NCBI GenBank assembly: GCA_023055505.1
Contig: JALIRH010000100.1
Span: 186,001-250,000 of the forward strand
Direction of reading: 5' to 3'
Length of the DNA stretch: 64,000 nucleotides
DNA from: Callipepla californica brunnescens
Lineage: Eukaryota; Chordata; Aves; Galliformes; Odontophoridae
A program made the translations under genes and the position numbers. The notes under the pieces are model-generated. The model was not told the origin of the DNA, made no database searches, and saw nothing but the letters and a program-made list of their open reading frames with translations. Below, in pieces: positions 12,301 through 23,523 of the stretch (position 1 is its first letter; every line of letters starts with the position of its first letter).

Positions 12301-13229
12301 GCCCTAACCCCTAACCCCTAACCCAAACCCTAACCTTACCCTAAACCTACCCTAACCCTACCCTTACCCTAACTCTAACCCTAACACTAACCCTACCCTA
12401 ACTCTTACCCTATCCCTAACGCTAAGCCCTAACCCTGACACTGACCCTAACTCCTAACCCTAACCCTTACCGAAAATTCTAATCCAACCCTAACCCTAAC
12501 CCTACCCTAACCCTACCCATACCCCTACCCCTAACCCTACACTAACCCTTACCCTAACCCTTACCTATCCCTAACCCTAGCCCTACCCTAACCCTTACCC
12601 TATCCCTAACCCTAACCCTTACCTATCTCTAACCCTACCCTAACCCTTAACCCTAACCCTTAACCCTAACCCTTAACCCTAACCCTCCAATCTAACCCTA
12701 ATTCTACTCTAACCCTAACCCTACCCTAACCCTAAACCCTAACCCTACCATAACCCTATTGATGGACCCTAGTTCTACCCTAACCCTAACCCCTAACCCT
12801 AACACCTAACCCTAACACCTAACCCTTTGCTAACCCTATTGATGGACCCTAACTGTAACACTAACCCTACCCGTAATCCTACCCCTAACCCTTACCCAAC
12901 CCTAACCCTAACCCTTACCCTACCCTAACCCTAACCCTTACCCTAAACCTAACCCTACCCTAATTCTAACCCTAACCCTGACCCTATCCCTAAACCTAAC
13001 CCCTGACCCTAACCCCTAACCTTAACCCCTAACCCTAACCCTACCCTTACCCTAACCCTACACCCTAACCCTAAACCCTACCCTAACCTAACCCTAACCC
13101 TAAAACCCTAACCCTACCTCACACCCTACCCTTAACCCTGACCCTAATACTTACCCTAACCATTATCTAACCCTAACCCTACCCCATCCCTACCCTACCC
13201 CTTAAACCTAACCCTAACCCTACCCTAAC
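3402..13229. repeat. Long degenerate telomere-like array (C-strand), copy A
   Basis: Nearly 10 kb of variant hexamers and heptamers (CCCTAA, CCCTAACC, CCTACCCTAA, CCCTTA, CCCTGA). Perfect runs are short. It is not homogeneous: non-telomeric landmarks recur. ATTGATGGACC starts near 4960, 5046, 5214, 7361, 9354, 9711, 9801, 10841, 12759 and 12839. A longer module beginning CATTTACCCTAACC recurs near 4566, 7515, 8320, 9968, 10959, 11467 and 12079. The array is therefore a higher-order repeat rather than a simple interstitial telomere. No gene is visible inside. Confidence 0.92.
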
Positions 13230-13230
13230 G

Positions 13231-14212
13231 GTGTCAGAATGTGACAGTCACAATATCAAAGTATCACAATGTTAGAATGTCAGTGTCACAAGGTTAGAAT
13301 TTCACAATGCCAAAATATCACAATGTGAGAATCTAAAAATGTCACAGTGTCAGAATGTCACAATGCAAAAATGAAAGACTGTCACAATACCAGAATGTAA
13401 AAATTTCACAGTCAGAATATTACAGTGTCACAATGTCAGAAGGTCGCATTTTCAGAATGTCAGTACGTGAGGATGTCAGAACGTCACAATGTCACAAAGT
13501 GAGAATATGAGAATGTCAGAATAACAGAATGTCAGAATGTGAGAACGAAATGATGTCAGAATGTGATTATGTGAGAATGTCAGAATTTCAGAATGTCAGA
13601 ATGTCACAACGTCAGAATGCAAGAATATCAGAATGTCCTAAGTTGAGAATGTCACAATGTATCTGAATAGAAGAATGTAACATTGGCACAATCTCAGAAT
13701 GTAACAAAGACATCACATCATAATGTCAGAATGTCAGAATTTCACAACTTCACAATGTCACAATGAGAGAATTTCAGAACGCAGCAATGTAACAATCTGA
13801 GAATGTCACAATATCAGATTGTCAGAATGTCAGAATGACAAAATGTGAGAATATCACAATATCACTATGCCAGATTCCCAAAATGCCACGATGTCACAAT
13901 CTCAGAATGTCAGAATCACAGAATTTGACACTGCGAGAATATCACAAAGTCACAAAGCCACAATGTCATAATATCACAATATCACAATGTCAGAATGTCA
14001 CTATGGCAGATTGTCAGAATGCCAGAACATCAGAATGTGAGAATATAAGAATGTCAGAATGTCACAATGTCACAATGAGAGAATATTAGAATGTCACAAT
14101 GTCAACATGTCAGAATGTGAGAAAGGGAGAATGTCATGATGTCAGAATGTCTTAATGTCAGAATGTCAAATCGTCACAACCTCCCAATTAAAATTCAGGG
14201 AATATGACTGTG
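13231..14212. repeat. 8-bp minisatellite (TCACAATG/TCAGAATG), block 1
   Basis: Tandem 8-bp words TCAGAATG, TCACAATG and TGAGAATG with frequent 1-bp slips. It starts abruptly after the telomere-like array. The open frames seen here (for example 13835-14089) are rich in Met, Ser, Glu, Cys, His, Asn and Gln because of the repeat, and are not treated as genes. The last bases, CTGTG at 14208-14212, are the target site duplicate of the following LTR. Confidence 0.9.
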
Positions 14213-15135
14213 TGTGAAAGACAGCAACTGTTTTTGACTTTTGTTGTCTCAAAGCTTGCTTCATGAGGTCTTTCTGGCTAGAAGACTCTAATTGACAACT
14301 GCTTGGAGAAGCTGATCATCACAAAGGACAATAATACTTGTATGGCACCGAAAGTACTACTCCTGTTGATTTATCTGTTGGGCCAGATGTGTTGGGTGGG
14401 CACAAATCAAACTAATGCCAGAACACGGAGGCAGCTAAAGAAAGCAGGATAGACACCCTGTTGTCCCTACAAGACAAGCCTCTCTTAAAACAAAACACCC
14501 ACATGAATGGTGAGGAGCTTTCCTCCTTCAAGGTTTGAAAATTTAAAGCAAAACTGACCTTTAGGTTTAATCCCCTCGATAACCAGAGTCTGGAATGTGA
14601 TGAATATGCATGTGCTATACCTTTAAATAGCTATTCATTTCTCTCTTACGTGCGCATGTTTGGTGAAGCAATCCCCCATGTACCCAGCGCGCCGCTTGAC
14701 AGAACTCATTGGTGTGTCGAGTTGCTCAGTTGGTTTTCTCGACACCACTAAACCAAAGACTTTGAAGAAGAGACTTTCCTGAGGGAAAAACCTCTTTGGA
14801 AGAACCCCCCTGCACAGCGCCTGCTTGCTGCAAAACTTCCCGGCTTTCTCCCATCCCCCGCGGAGACCAGACGAATTCCTGAGACCAACGGACTACGGAC
14901 CTCGCCAGATCCACGGTGCTGATGCTCTATCTTTCTCTTTCTTGCTTTCTGCCAAGTCTCTTCGCTTTTCATCTCTTTTCTATCACCCATCTTCCCTTCC
15001 CCATATCCCTAAAAAACTACTTATTGTAATAAACTGGTTGGGCTAACATTTGAACCATTGCCTTTTAATCTCACCATCGGGTATACACATACATATAAAG
15101 AACCTCATCTCCCTCCTTTATTTTGGAGCGTGACA
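14213..15135 (+). mobile_element. Solo LTR, 923 bp, with 5-bp target site duplication
   Basis: Unique sequence inside the minisatellite, beginning TGTGAAAG and ending GCGTGACA, with CTGTG directly on both sides (14208-14212 and 15136-15140). Promoter-like parts are in LTR order. A TATA-like TTTAAATA lies at 14622-14629. A pyrimidine-rich region follows. A polyadenylation signal AATAAA lies at 15028-15033, with a T-rich tract after it. This gives plus orientation. No internal retroviral genes remain. The family was not identified. Copy B of the region lacks this segment because of a larger deletion. Confidence 0.82.
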
Positions 15136-16316
15136 CTGTGTCAAAACGTCACAATGAGAGAATATGAAAAAGTGAGAACATCACAATGACCGAATGTCAG
15201 AATGTCGCAATTAGAAAATCGGGGAATATCAAAATGTCACAACGTCACAATGAGAGATAATAACACCAAGTGAATGACAATGTCACAGTGTCACAATGAG
15301 AGGATCTCAGAATGTCAGAACTTCAAAATGTCAAAATGTCACAAAGTCCAAATATCACAATGACAGAATGTCAGAATGACAGATTCCCACAGTTTCAGAA
15401 TGTCAGAATGTGGTAATGAGAGAAAGTCAAAATATCGGAATGTCAGAATGTCACAAGGAGAGAATGTCAGAGTGTCACAATGCTATAATGTCAAAATGTC
15501 AGAACATCAGAAGGTCAGAATATCACAATGTCACAACGAGAGAACCTCAAAATGTCACCAAGAGAGACTGTCAAACTATCAGAATGTGAGAATGAGTGAA
15601 TGTCACAATGAGAGATGGCCACAATTTTAGAATGCCAGATTGTGAGAATGTCAGAATGTGAAAACGCCAGAATGGGAGTGAGTGAATGTCACAACATCAA
15701 AATGTCATAACGTCAGAATGTCAGAATGAACCAATGTGAGAGTGCCTGAATGTCACAGTATGAGAACGTCACAATATCACAAATCTCAGAATTTCAGTGT
15801 CAGAATGAGAGAATGTCACAATGCCACAATGAGAGAATGTCGCAATTACAGATTATTGATATATCAGAATGTCAGAATACGAGAAAGTGAGAATGTCCCA
15901 ATGTCAGAATATCAGAATGAGGGAAAGAGAGAATGTCATGATGTCAGAATGTCAAATTGTCACAAAGTCACAATATCACAATGAGAGAATATCAGAAAGT
16001 GAGAATATGCCAATGAATGAATGACACATTGTGAGAATGTCAGAATGTCAGAACGTCAGAATATCAGAATTACAAAATCAGGGAATATCACTGTGTCACA
16101 ATGTCACAAAGAGAGAATATGAAAAAGTGAGAATATCACAACGACCGAATGTCAGAACGTGACAATGTCACAATGTCAGAATGAGGGAAAGAGAGAATGT
16201 CATGAAGTCAGAATGTCAACTTGTCACAATGCCACAATAGCACAGTAAGAGAATATCAGAAAGTGAGAATTATGACAGTGACTGAATGTCACGATGTGAG
16301 AAAGTCAGAATATTAG
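15136..16316. repeat. 8-bp minisatellite (TCACAATG/TCAGAATG), block 2
   Basis: Continuation of the 8-bp repeat after the solo LTR, with the same unit composition. Several short open frames (15376-15630, 15736-15984) are repeat-derived. It ends with ATTAG at 16312-16316, the target duplicate of the next element. Confidence 0.9.
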
Positions 16317-16649
16317 TATAGGGCAAATAACCCCCAAAAAAGCACTCCATGGAAATTGTGCGAAAGGCGGTATATTTTAGGTAGGCTTAAGAAAATGGTA
16401 TACAAACAAGAAGAAAAGAGAGGAGCTCACCTTGATGATGGTCGAGGCTCGCTAATAACTCCAAAAGGGAGGGATCTCTAACAAGAGAACCTTCCCTGCT
16501 GGAGGTCAGCCCTTAAATGGGGTCTTGGCAGAGGTGGAGTCAAACTCCACCCCTTCCAATCACACTCACTTGTGCCCCTGCAGCTGACTCAGGGCTTGCC
16601 TCAGGTGATCAATCAGTGGTTCAGGCCATGATTCAACAGTTCCCATACA
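16317..16649 (-). mobile_element. Short solo LTR-like element, 333 bp
   Basis: A unique 333-bp insertion flanked by ATTAG on both sides (16312-16316 and 16650-16654). On the minus strand it begins TGTATGGGAACTG and ends GCCCTATA, which fits a TGTATGGG...CCCATACA terminal repeat with a couple of changes. CCCATTTAAGGG near 16510-16521 on the minus strand is TATA-like. The family was not recognised and no coding capacity is visible. A non-autonomous LTR element is the alternative to a solo LTR. Confidence 0.65.
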
Positions 16650-18968
16650 ATTAGAATGTCAGAATGTCACCATGAGAGTATCTCAGAATGTCACAATGTC
16701 AGAATGTCACAACGATAGAATGTCAAAATGGCAGCATGTGTCTGTGAGAGAATGTCACAATGACAGAATAGAAATATGTCAGAATATAGCAATGAGAGAA
16801 TGTTAGAATGCAACAATGTCAACATGTCAGAATGGGAGAAAGTGAGAATGTCATGATGTCAGAGTGTCTTAATGTCAGAATGTCAAATCTTCACTGTGTC
16901 ACAACTACAAGATTAGGGAATATGACTGTGTCAGAAAGTCACAATAAGAGGAGATGAAAAAGAGAGAATATCACAATGACCGAGTGTCACAATGTAAGAA
17001 AGTGAGAATGTGAGAATGTCAAAATGTCAGAATGACAGAATATCACTATGTCACAATGTCGCAATGTCTCAAGGTCAGAATATCAATATGTAACAGTGTA
17101 AGAACGTCACAAATACCACAATGGGAGAATGACAGATTGTCACGATTACAGAATTTCAGAATGTGAAAATATCAGAATGTCACAATGTCAGATTCTGAGA
17201 ATGTCACAATGACAGAATGTCAGAATGAAAGATTTTCCAAATTCCAGAATGTCACTATGTCACAACGTCAGAATGACGCATTGTCAAAATGCTAGAATGT
17301 CACAATGTCACAAGGTGAGAACATCACAATGGCAGATTGTCATAATGCCAGAACATCAGAAGGTGAGAATATTAGAATGCCACAATGTCACAATGTCACC
17401 ATGAGAGTATCTCAGAATGTCACAATGTCAAAATGTCAGAATGAGGGAAAGAGAGAATGTCATGATGTCAGAATGTCTTAACGTCAGAATGTCAAATTGT
17501 CACAACGTCACAATATCACAATGAGAGAATATCAGAAAGTGAGAATATGGCAATGACCGAATGACACATTGTGAGAATGTCAGAATGCCAGAATGTCAGA
17601 ATGTCAGAATGTCAAAATGTGTGAATGTCTGAATGTCACCATGAGAGAGAGTCAGAGTTTTACAATGTCACAATGTGAGAATGTCTGAACGGCAGAATGA
17701 GGGAGAGTTAGAATTTCAGAATGTCACAGTGTCACAATGTCATCATGTCACAATATCAGAATGTTGCATTGTCACAATGTGAGAATGACAGGTTGTCACA
17801 ATTCCAGAATTTCAGAATGTCAACATGTCTGAATGTCACAATGTCACAATTTCACTATGTCACAACGCTAGAATGTCATAATATCAGAAAGTGAGAATAT
17901 CACAATGGCAGATCGTCATAATGCCAGAACTTCAGAAGGTGAGAATATTAGAATGTCACAATGTCACAATGTTACAATGTGAGTATCTCAGAATGTCACA
18001 ATGCCAGAATATCAGAATGGCAGAATATGAGAAAGTGAGAATGTCACAATGTCAAAATGTCAGAATGAGAGAAAGAGAGAATCTCATGATGTCGGAATGT
18101 CTTAATGTCAGAATGTCAAATTGTCACAACGTCACGATATCACAATGAGAGAATATCAGAAAGTGAGAATATGACAATGACCGAATGACACAATGTGAGA
18201 ACGTTAGAATGTGAGAATGTCCGAATTGGAGAATGTCACAGAGACACAATGACAGATTGCCACAATTTCAGAATGTCAGTGTATCACAATGCCACAAAGT
18301 CACAATATCAGTATGTCATGAAGATAGAATGTCACAATGACAACATATGACTGTGACAGAACGTCACAATGTCAGATGATAAATATGGCCGAAAATCACA
18401 ATGAGAGAATGTTAGAATGTCACAATGTTAACATGTCAGAACGTGAGAAAGTGAGAATGCCACAATGCCACGATGTGAGAATCTCACAATGTCACAATGA
18501 GAGAGAGTCAGAATTTCACAGTATCAGAATTTTGCATTGTCACAATGTGAGAATGACAGATTGTCACATTTCCAGAATTTCAGAATGTCACAATTCCAGA
18601 ATTTCAGAATGTCCAAATATCTGAATGTCACAATAGCAGAATGTGAGAGTATCACAATGACAGAATGTCAGAATGACAGGTTGTCACAATTCCAGAATGT
18701 CACTATGTCACAATGCTAGAATGTCAGAATGTCAGAATGTGAAAATAGCACAAGGGCAGGTTGTCATAATGCCAGAACTTCAGAATGTGAGAATATTAGA
18801 ATGTCATAATGTCAGAATGGGAGAATGTCACAATGGCAGGTTGTCATAATTCCAGAAGTTCAGAATGGGAGAATATTAGAATGTAACAATGTTGCAATGT
18901 GACAATGAGAGTATCTCAGAATGTCAGAATGTCAGAATGTCAGAATGCCAGAATAAGAGAAAAGAAAG
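16650..18968. repeat. 8-bp minisatellite (TCACAATG/TCAGAATG), block 3
   Basis: Third stretch of the same 8-bp repeat, ending where GGGGCAGCTAT units begin. The part from about 17074 onward is duplicated near-identically at 54946-56838. Local words such as TCACAATGTGA are near-palindromic and could form small hairpins. Open frames such as 17891-18148 and 18337-18624 are repeat artefacts that recur unchanged in copy B. Confidence 0.9.
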
Positions 18969-21900
18969 GTATGAGGAGGCTATGGGGAAGCTATGGGGCA
19001 GCTATTGGGCAGCAGTGGGGCAGCTATGGGGCAGTAGTAGGGCAGCTATAAGGCAGCTATGGGGCAGCAGTGGGGCAGCTATGGGGCGGCTATGAGGAAG
19101 CCATTGGGCAGCTATGGGGCAGAAGTGAGGCAGCAATCAGGAAGCAGTGAGGCAGCTATGAGGAGGCTATGGGGCAGCTATGGGTCAGCTATCGAGAGGC
19201 TATGGGGCAGCTATGGGGCGGCGATGAGGCAGACATGGGGCAGCTATGGGGGAGCAGTGAGGCAGCTATGGGGAGGCTATGGGGCAGTAGTTGGGCAGCT
19301 ATAGGGCGGCTATGGGGAAGCCATTGGGCAGCTATGGGGCAGTAGTGAAGCGGCTATGGGTCAGTAGTTTGGCAGCTATGACGAGGCTATGGGAAGGCCA
19401 TGGGGAAGCGATGGGGCAGCTCTGAGGCAGACAAAATGTAGCTATGGGGGAGCAGTGAGGCAGCTATGGGGTGGCTATGGGGCAGTAGTGGGGCAGCTAT
19501 GGGGCAGCTATGAGGTAGCCATGGGGCAGCTATATGGGGAAGCAGCGAGGGAGCTATGGGGTAGCAGTGAGGCAGCTATAATGAGGCTATGGGGAGGCTA
19601 TGGGGCAGCCACGGTGCAGCTATGGGGCAGCAGTGGGGCAGCTATGGGCAGCAGTAAGGAAGCTATTGAGAAGGCTATGGGGGCAGCTATGGGGTGGCTA
19701 TGGGGCAGCTATAGAGCGGCAATGTGGCAGTAGTGGGGCACCTATAAGGCAGCTATGGGGCAGCAGTGGGACAGCTATGGGGCGGCTATTAGGCAGCCAT
19801 GGGGTGGCAATGGGGCAGCAGTGAGGCAGCTATGGGGCGGCTATGGGGCTGAAGTGGGGCAGCTATGAGGAGTCTCTTGAGAGGCTATGGAGCAGCTATG
19901 GGGCAGCAGTGGGGTAGCAGGAGGAGACTATGGGGAGGCTATGAAGCAGGTATGGGGCAGCAGTGGGGCAGCTATGGGGCGACTATGGGGCAGCAGTTGA
20001 GCAGCTATGGGGCAGCCATGGGGCAGCTATGTGGCAGTAGTGAAACAGCTATGGTGTAGCTATAAGCGAGCCTTGGGGCAGCAAGGGGCAGTAGTAAGGC
20101 AGCTATGGGGCAGCAGTGGGGCAGCTATGATGAGACTATGGGAAGGCCATGAGGAAGCTATGGGGCATCTTTGAGGCAGACAAAAAGTAGCTGTGGGGCT
20201 GCAGTGAGGCAGCTATGGGGCAGCTGTGGGGCAGCTATTGTGTAGCAGTGAGGCATCTATGAGGAGGCTATGGGGAGGATATGAGGCAGTTATGGGGCAG
20301 AAGTGAGGCAGCTATGGGGTGGCTATAGGGCAGCAGTGGGGCAGGTATGGGGCAACAAAGAGGCAGCCATGGGGCAGCAGTGGGGCAGCTTTGAGGCTAC
20401 GGGGCGGCTATGGGGCAGTAGTGGGGTAGCTATGGGGCAGCAGTGAGGAAGCTAAGGGGAAGCAATGGGGCAGCTTTGAGGATGCTATTGGGAAGCCATG
20501 GGGCAGCAATGGGGCGGCTATGAGGCAGCGACGGGGAAGCTATGGGGCAGCAGTGAGGCAGGTATGGGGCAGTAGTAAGGCAGCTACAGGGCAGCAGTGG
20601 GGCAAATATGAGGAGGCTCTGAGGAAACTATGGGGCAGCTATGGGGCAGCAGTGAGGCAGTTATAGAACAGGTATGAGGCACTTATCAAGCAGCTATGGG
20701 TCAGCTATGAGGAGGCTATGGGGCAGATGTGGTGCAGCAGTGGGGCAGCTAAGGCAGCTATGGGGAGGCTATGGGGCAGCAGTGTGGGCAACTATGAGGA
20801 GACTATGGGGAGGCTATGAGGCAGCTATGGGGCAGTAGTCGGGCAGCTATTGGACGGCTATGAGGCAGCCATGGGGCAGCTATGGGGCAGCAGTGAGACA
20901 GCTATGGGGCAAGTATGGGGAGGCTATGGGGCAGCGACGGGGTGGCTATGGGGCAGTAGTGGGGCAGCTATGGTGAGGTTATGAGGCAGCCATGGGGTAG
21001 GTATGAGAAACCAGTGAGGCAGCTATGGGGCAGTAGTGGAGCAGCTATGAGGCAGCGGTGGGTCAGCTATGGGGTGGCTATGAGGCAGCAGTGGGTCAGC
21101 TATGGGGTGGCTATGAGGCAGCCATGGGGCAGCTATGGGACAGCAGTGGGGCAGCTATGAGGTAGCCATGGGGCACCTATGAGGAAGCAGCGAGGGAGCT
21201 ATGGGGTAGCAGTGAGGCAGCTATGAGGAAGCTATGGGGAGGCTATGGGGAGGCTATGGGGCAGATATGTAACGGCTATGAGGCAGCCACGGTGCAGTTA
21301 TGGGGCAGCCACGGTGCAGCTATGGGGCAGCAGTAAGGAAGCTACGAGAAGGCTATGGAGGCAGCTATCGGGTGGCTATGAGACAGCTATGGGGCAACTA
21401 TGAGGCAGCCGTAGGGCAGCTATGGTGCAGCAGTGAGGCAGCAATTAGGCAGAAGTTGGGCAGATATGGGGCAGCAGTGAGGCAGCTATGAGGAGGCTAT
21501 GGGGCAGCTATGGGGCAGCAGAGAGGCAGCTATGGGGCACGAGTGAGGCAGCTATGGGTTAGCTATGAGGAGGCCTTGAGGAGGCTATGGGGCAGATATG
21601 GGGCAGCAGTGGGGCAGCTAAGGCAGCTATGGGAAGGCTATGGGGCAGCAGTGTGGGCAACTATGAGGAGACTATGGGGAGGCTATGAGGCAGCTATGGG
21701 GCAGCAGTCGGGCAGATATAAGGCAGCTATTGGGAAGCAGTGGGGCAGCTATGGGGCGGCTATTAGGCAGCCTTTGGGCACCTATTGGGCAGCAGTGAGG
21801 CAGGTATGGGGCAGCTATGGGGCAGCTATGAGGACGTTATGGGGCAGCTATGGGGCAGCAGTGGGGCAGCAATAACGCAGTAGTGGGGCAGCTATGGGGC

Positions 21901-23012
21901 AGTAGTGGGGCAGCAATGAGGACGCTATAGGGAGGCTATGGGGCATGTATGGAGCGGCTAGGAGGCAGCTATGGGGCAGGTATGAGGCAGCCATGGGGTG
22001 GCTGTGGGGCAGCAGTGAGGCAGCTATGAAGAGGCTATGGAAATGCTATAGGGCAGCAGTGGGGCAGCTACGGAGCGGCTATGAGGCAGCCATTTTGCAT
22101 CTATGGGGCAGCAGTGGGGCAGCTACAAGGAAGCTATAGGGCAGCTATGGGACAGCAGTGGGGCAGCTACAAGGAAGCTATAGGGCAGCTATGGGACAGC
22201 AGTGGGGCAGCTATGGTGCGGCTATGAGGCAGCCATGAGGCAGACACGGGGCAGCAGTGGGGCAGCTATGGTGCGGCTATGAGGCAGCCATGAGGCAGAT
22301 ATGGGGCAGCAGTGGGGCAGCTATGAGCAGGCTTTGGGGCGGCTGTGGAGCAGCAGTGGGGAAGCTATGGGGCAGTAGTGGGGCAACTATAAGTTAGCAG
22401 TGGGGCAGCTATGGGGCGGCTATGGGGCAGCAGTGGGGCAGCTATGAGGAGGTTATGGGGCAGCCATTGGCAGCTATGGGGCTGCAGTGAGGCAGCAATG
22501 GGGCAGCAGTGGGGCAGCTATGAGGCGGCTCTAAGGCAGCAGTGATGCAGATATCGAGCAGCTCTGAGGAGGCTATGAGGCCGCTATGAGGCAGTAGTGG
22601 GGCAGCTATGGGGCAGCAGTGGGGTGGCTATGTGGCAGCAATGGGGCAGCCATGGGGCAGCCATGGGGCTGCAGTGGGACAGCTATGAGGAGGCTATTGG
22701 GCAGGTATAGAGCGGCTATGTGGCAGTAGTCGGGCAGCTATTGGGCAGCTATTGGGAAGCCGTGGGGCAGCTATCGGGCGGCTATTATACAGCCATGGAG
22801 CAGCTATGGTGCAGCAGTGTTGCAGCTATGAGGAGGCTATGGGGAGGCTATGGAGCAGCTATGGGGCGGCTATCTGGTGGCTATGAGGCAGCTATCGGGC
22901 AGCTGAGGAGGCTATGGGGCCACTATGAGGCAGCAGTGGGGCAGCCATGGGGCAGTTATGGGGCTGCAGTGGGGCAGCTATGAGGAGGCTATGGGGCAGC
23001 AGTGGGGCTGCT
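18969..23012. repeat. 11-bp G-rich minisatellite (GGGGCAGCTAT), block 1
   Basis: About 4 kb of 11-bp units: GGGGCAGCTAT, GGGGCAGCAGT, GAGGAGGCTAT, GGGGCGGCTAT and variants. Runs of four G spaced by seven bases recur throughout, the spacing expected of potential G-quadruplexes, and AGCT occurs in most units. Because 11 is not a multiple of three, all frames read similar peptides rich in Gly, Ala, Gln, Leu, Trp, Ser and Tyr. The many 60-120 residue open frames here are artefacts. Duplicated at 56841-60928. Confidence 0.93.
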
Positions 23013-23346
23013 GGTTTCCCCCCGCTTCTTTTGTTGGAGTCCTCGCCCCTTCCATGGTTGCCCACCAATGAGGACTGGCTGATCCCTCCCCCACATCGAC
23101 GGCCCCGGACCCACAACCCCGACCCCAGCCCCATAACCCCGACCCCACATCTGCAGCCCCAGCCCCATAACAGAGCCTTCAGACCCCTAACTGAGCACCC
23201 GGACTTAGAACCGAGCATCGAGCCCCATTAGCCCCAACCCCAGCCCCACATCCCCGTCCCTCACCCAACTCCGCCCCACCCCACCCACACCCTATTCCCC
23301 CCTTCTCCCTCCGCCACCCCACTCCTCCCCCCCTCCCCTTTCCCAC

Positions 23347-23422
23347 CTGCGTGTGCGCGAGCAGCCGCTGTAGCTCCCCCAGGAGCTCCACGTTGCGCGA
23401 CCTCCCCCCCCGCCAACGCCAT
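23347..23422 (-). pseudogene. SGF29: SGF29 coding exon 1, copy A, with one-base frame disruption
   Basis: On the minus strand an ATG (23422-23420) opens a short exon that ends at a good donor, CGCAG followed by GTGGGA. After the first six residues (MALAGG) the following bases read RSRNVELLGELQRLLAHTQ in another frame. From memory, human SGF29 starts with a 25-residue segment of the same shape (MAL, SR, ELL, EL, L and final TQ shared). The exon here is 76 bases, and 75 would give exactly 25 codons. The surplus base lies in a run of eight G (23404-23411 as C on the plus strand), so the ATG frame is broken as written. The extra base is also in copy B. The exon lies in a CpG island, as expected of a first exon. 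Confidence 0.7.
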
Positions 23423-23523
23423 GGCCGAACAGCCCCACCCCCACTGCGCGCGGCTCTGGGAATAGCACTACGCGTGCGCCGGTCCCGGAAGCCGGAAACG
23501 GAAGTCCCCCCCCCCCCCCGCAG
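23423..23523. promoter_or_regulatory. Compact, possibly bidirectional promoter upstream of SGF29 exon 1
   Basis: About 100 bp of CpG-rich sequence between the SGF29 ATG (minus strand) and a plus-strand ATG at 23524. It contains overlapping ETS-like sites in CCGGAAGCCGGAAACGGAAG near 23487-23506 and an NRF1-like ACGCGTGCGCC near 23470-23480. There is no TATA box. A homopolymer C tract follows at about 23506-23519. The motif content is typical of housekeeping promoters, and activity is inferred. Confidence 0.45.

Noticed and set aside
3402..13229. Interpretation as an active chromosome end
   Set aside because: The array is highly degenerate, internal to the window and flanked by other sequence on both sides. 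It is an interstitial telomere-derived satellite.
13835..18719. Open frames rich in Met, Ser, Glu, Cys, His, Asn and Gln within the 8-bp repeat
   Set aside because: The composition follows from TCACAATG/TCAGAATG. Identical frames in copy B reflect recent duplication, not selection.
13231..18968. CRISPR-like array
   Set aside because: The repeats are short, contiguous and degenerate, with no unique spacers. The context is a vertebrate genome.
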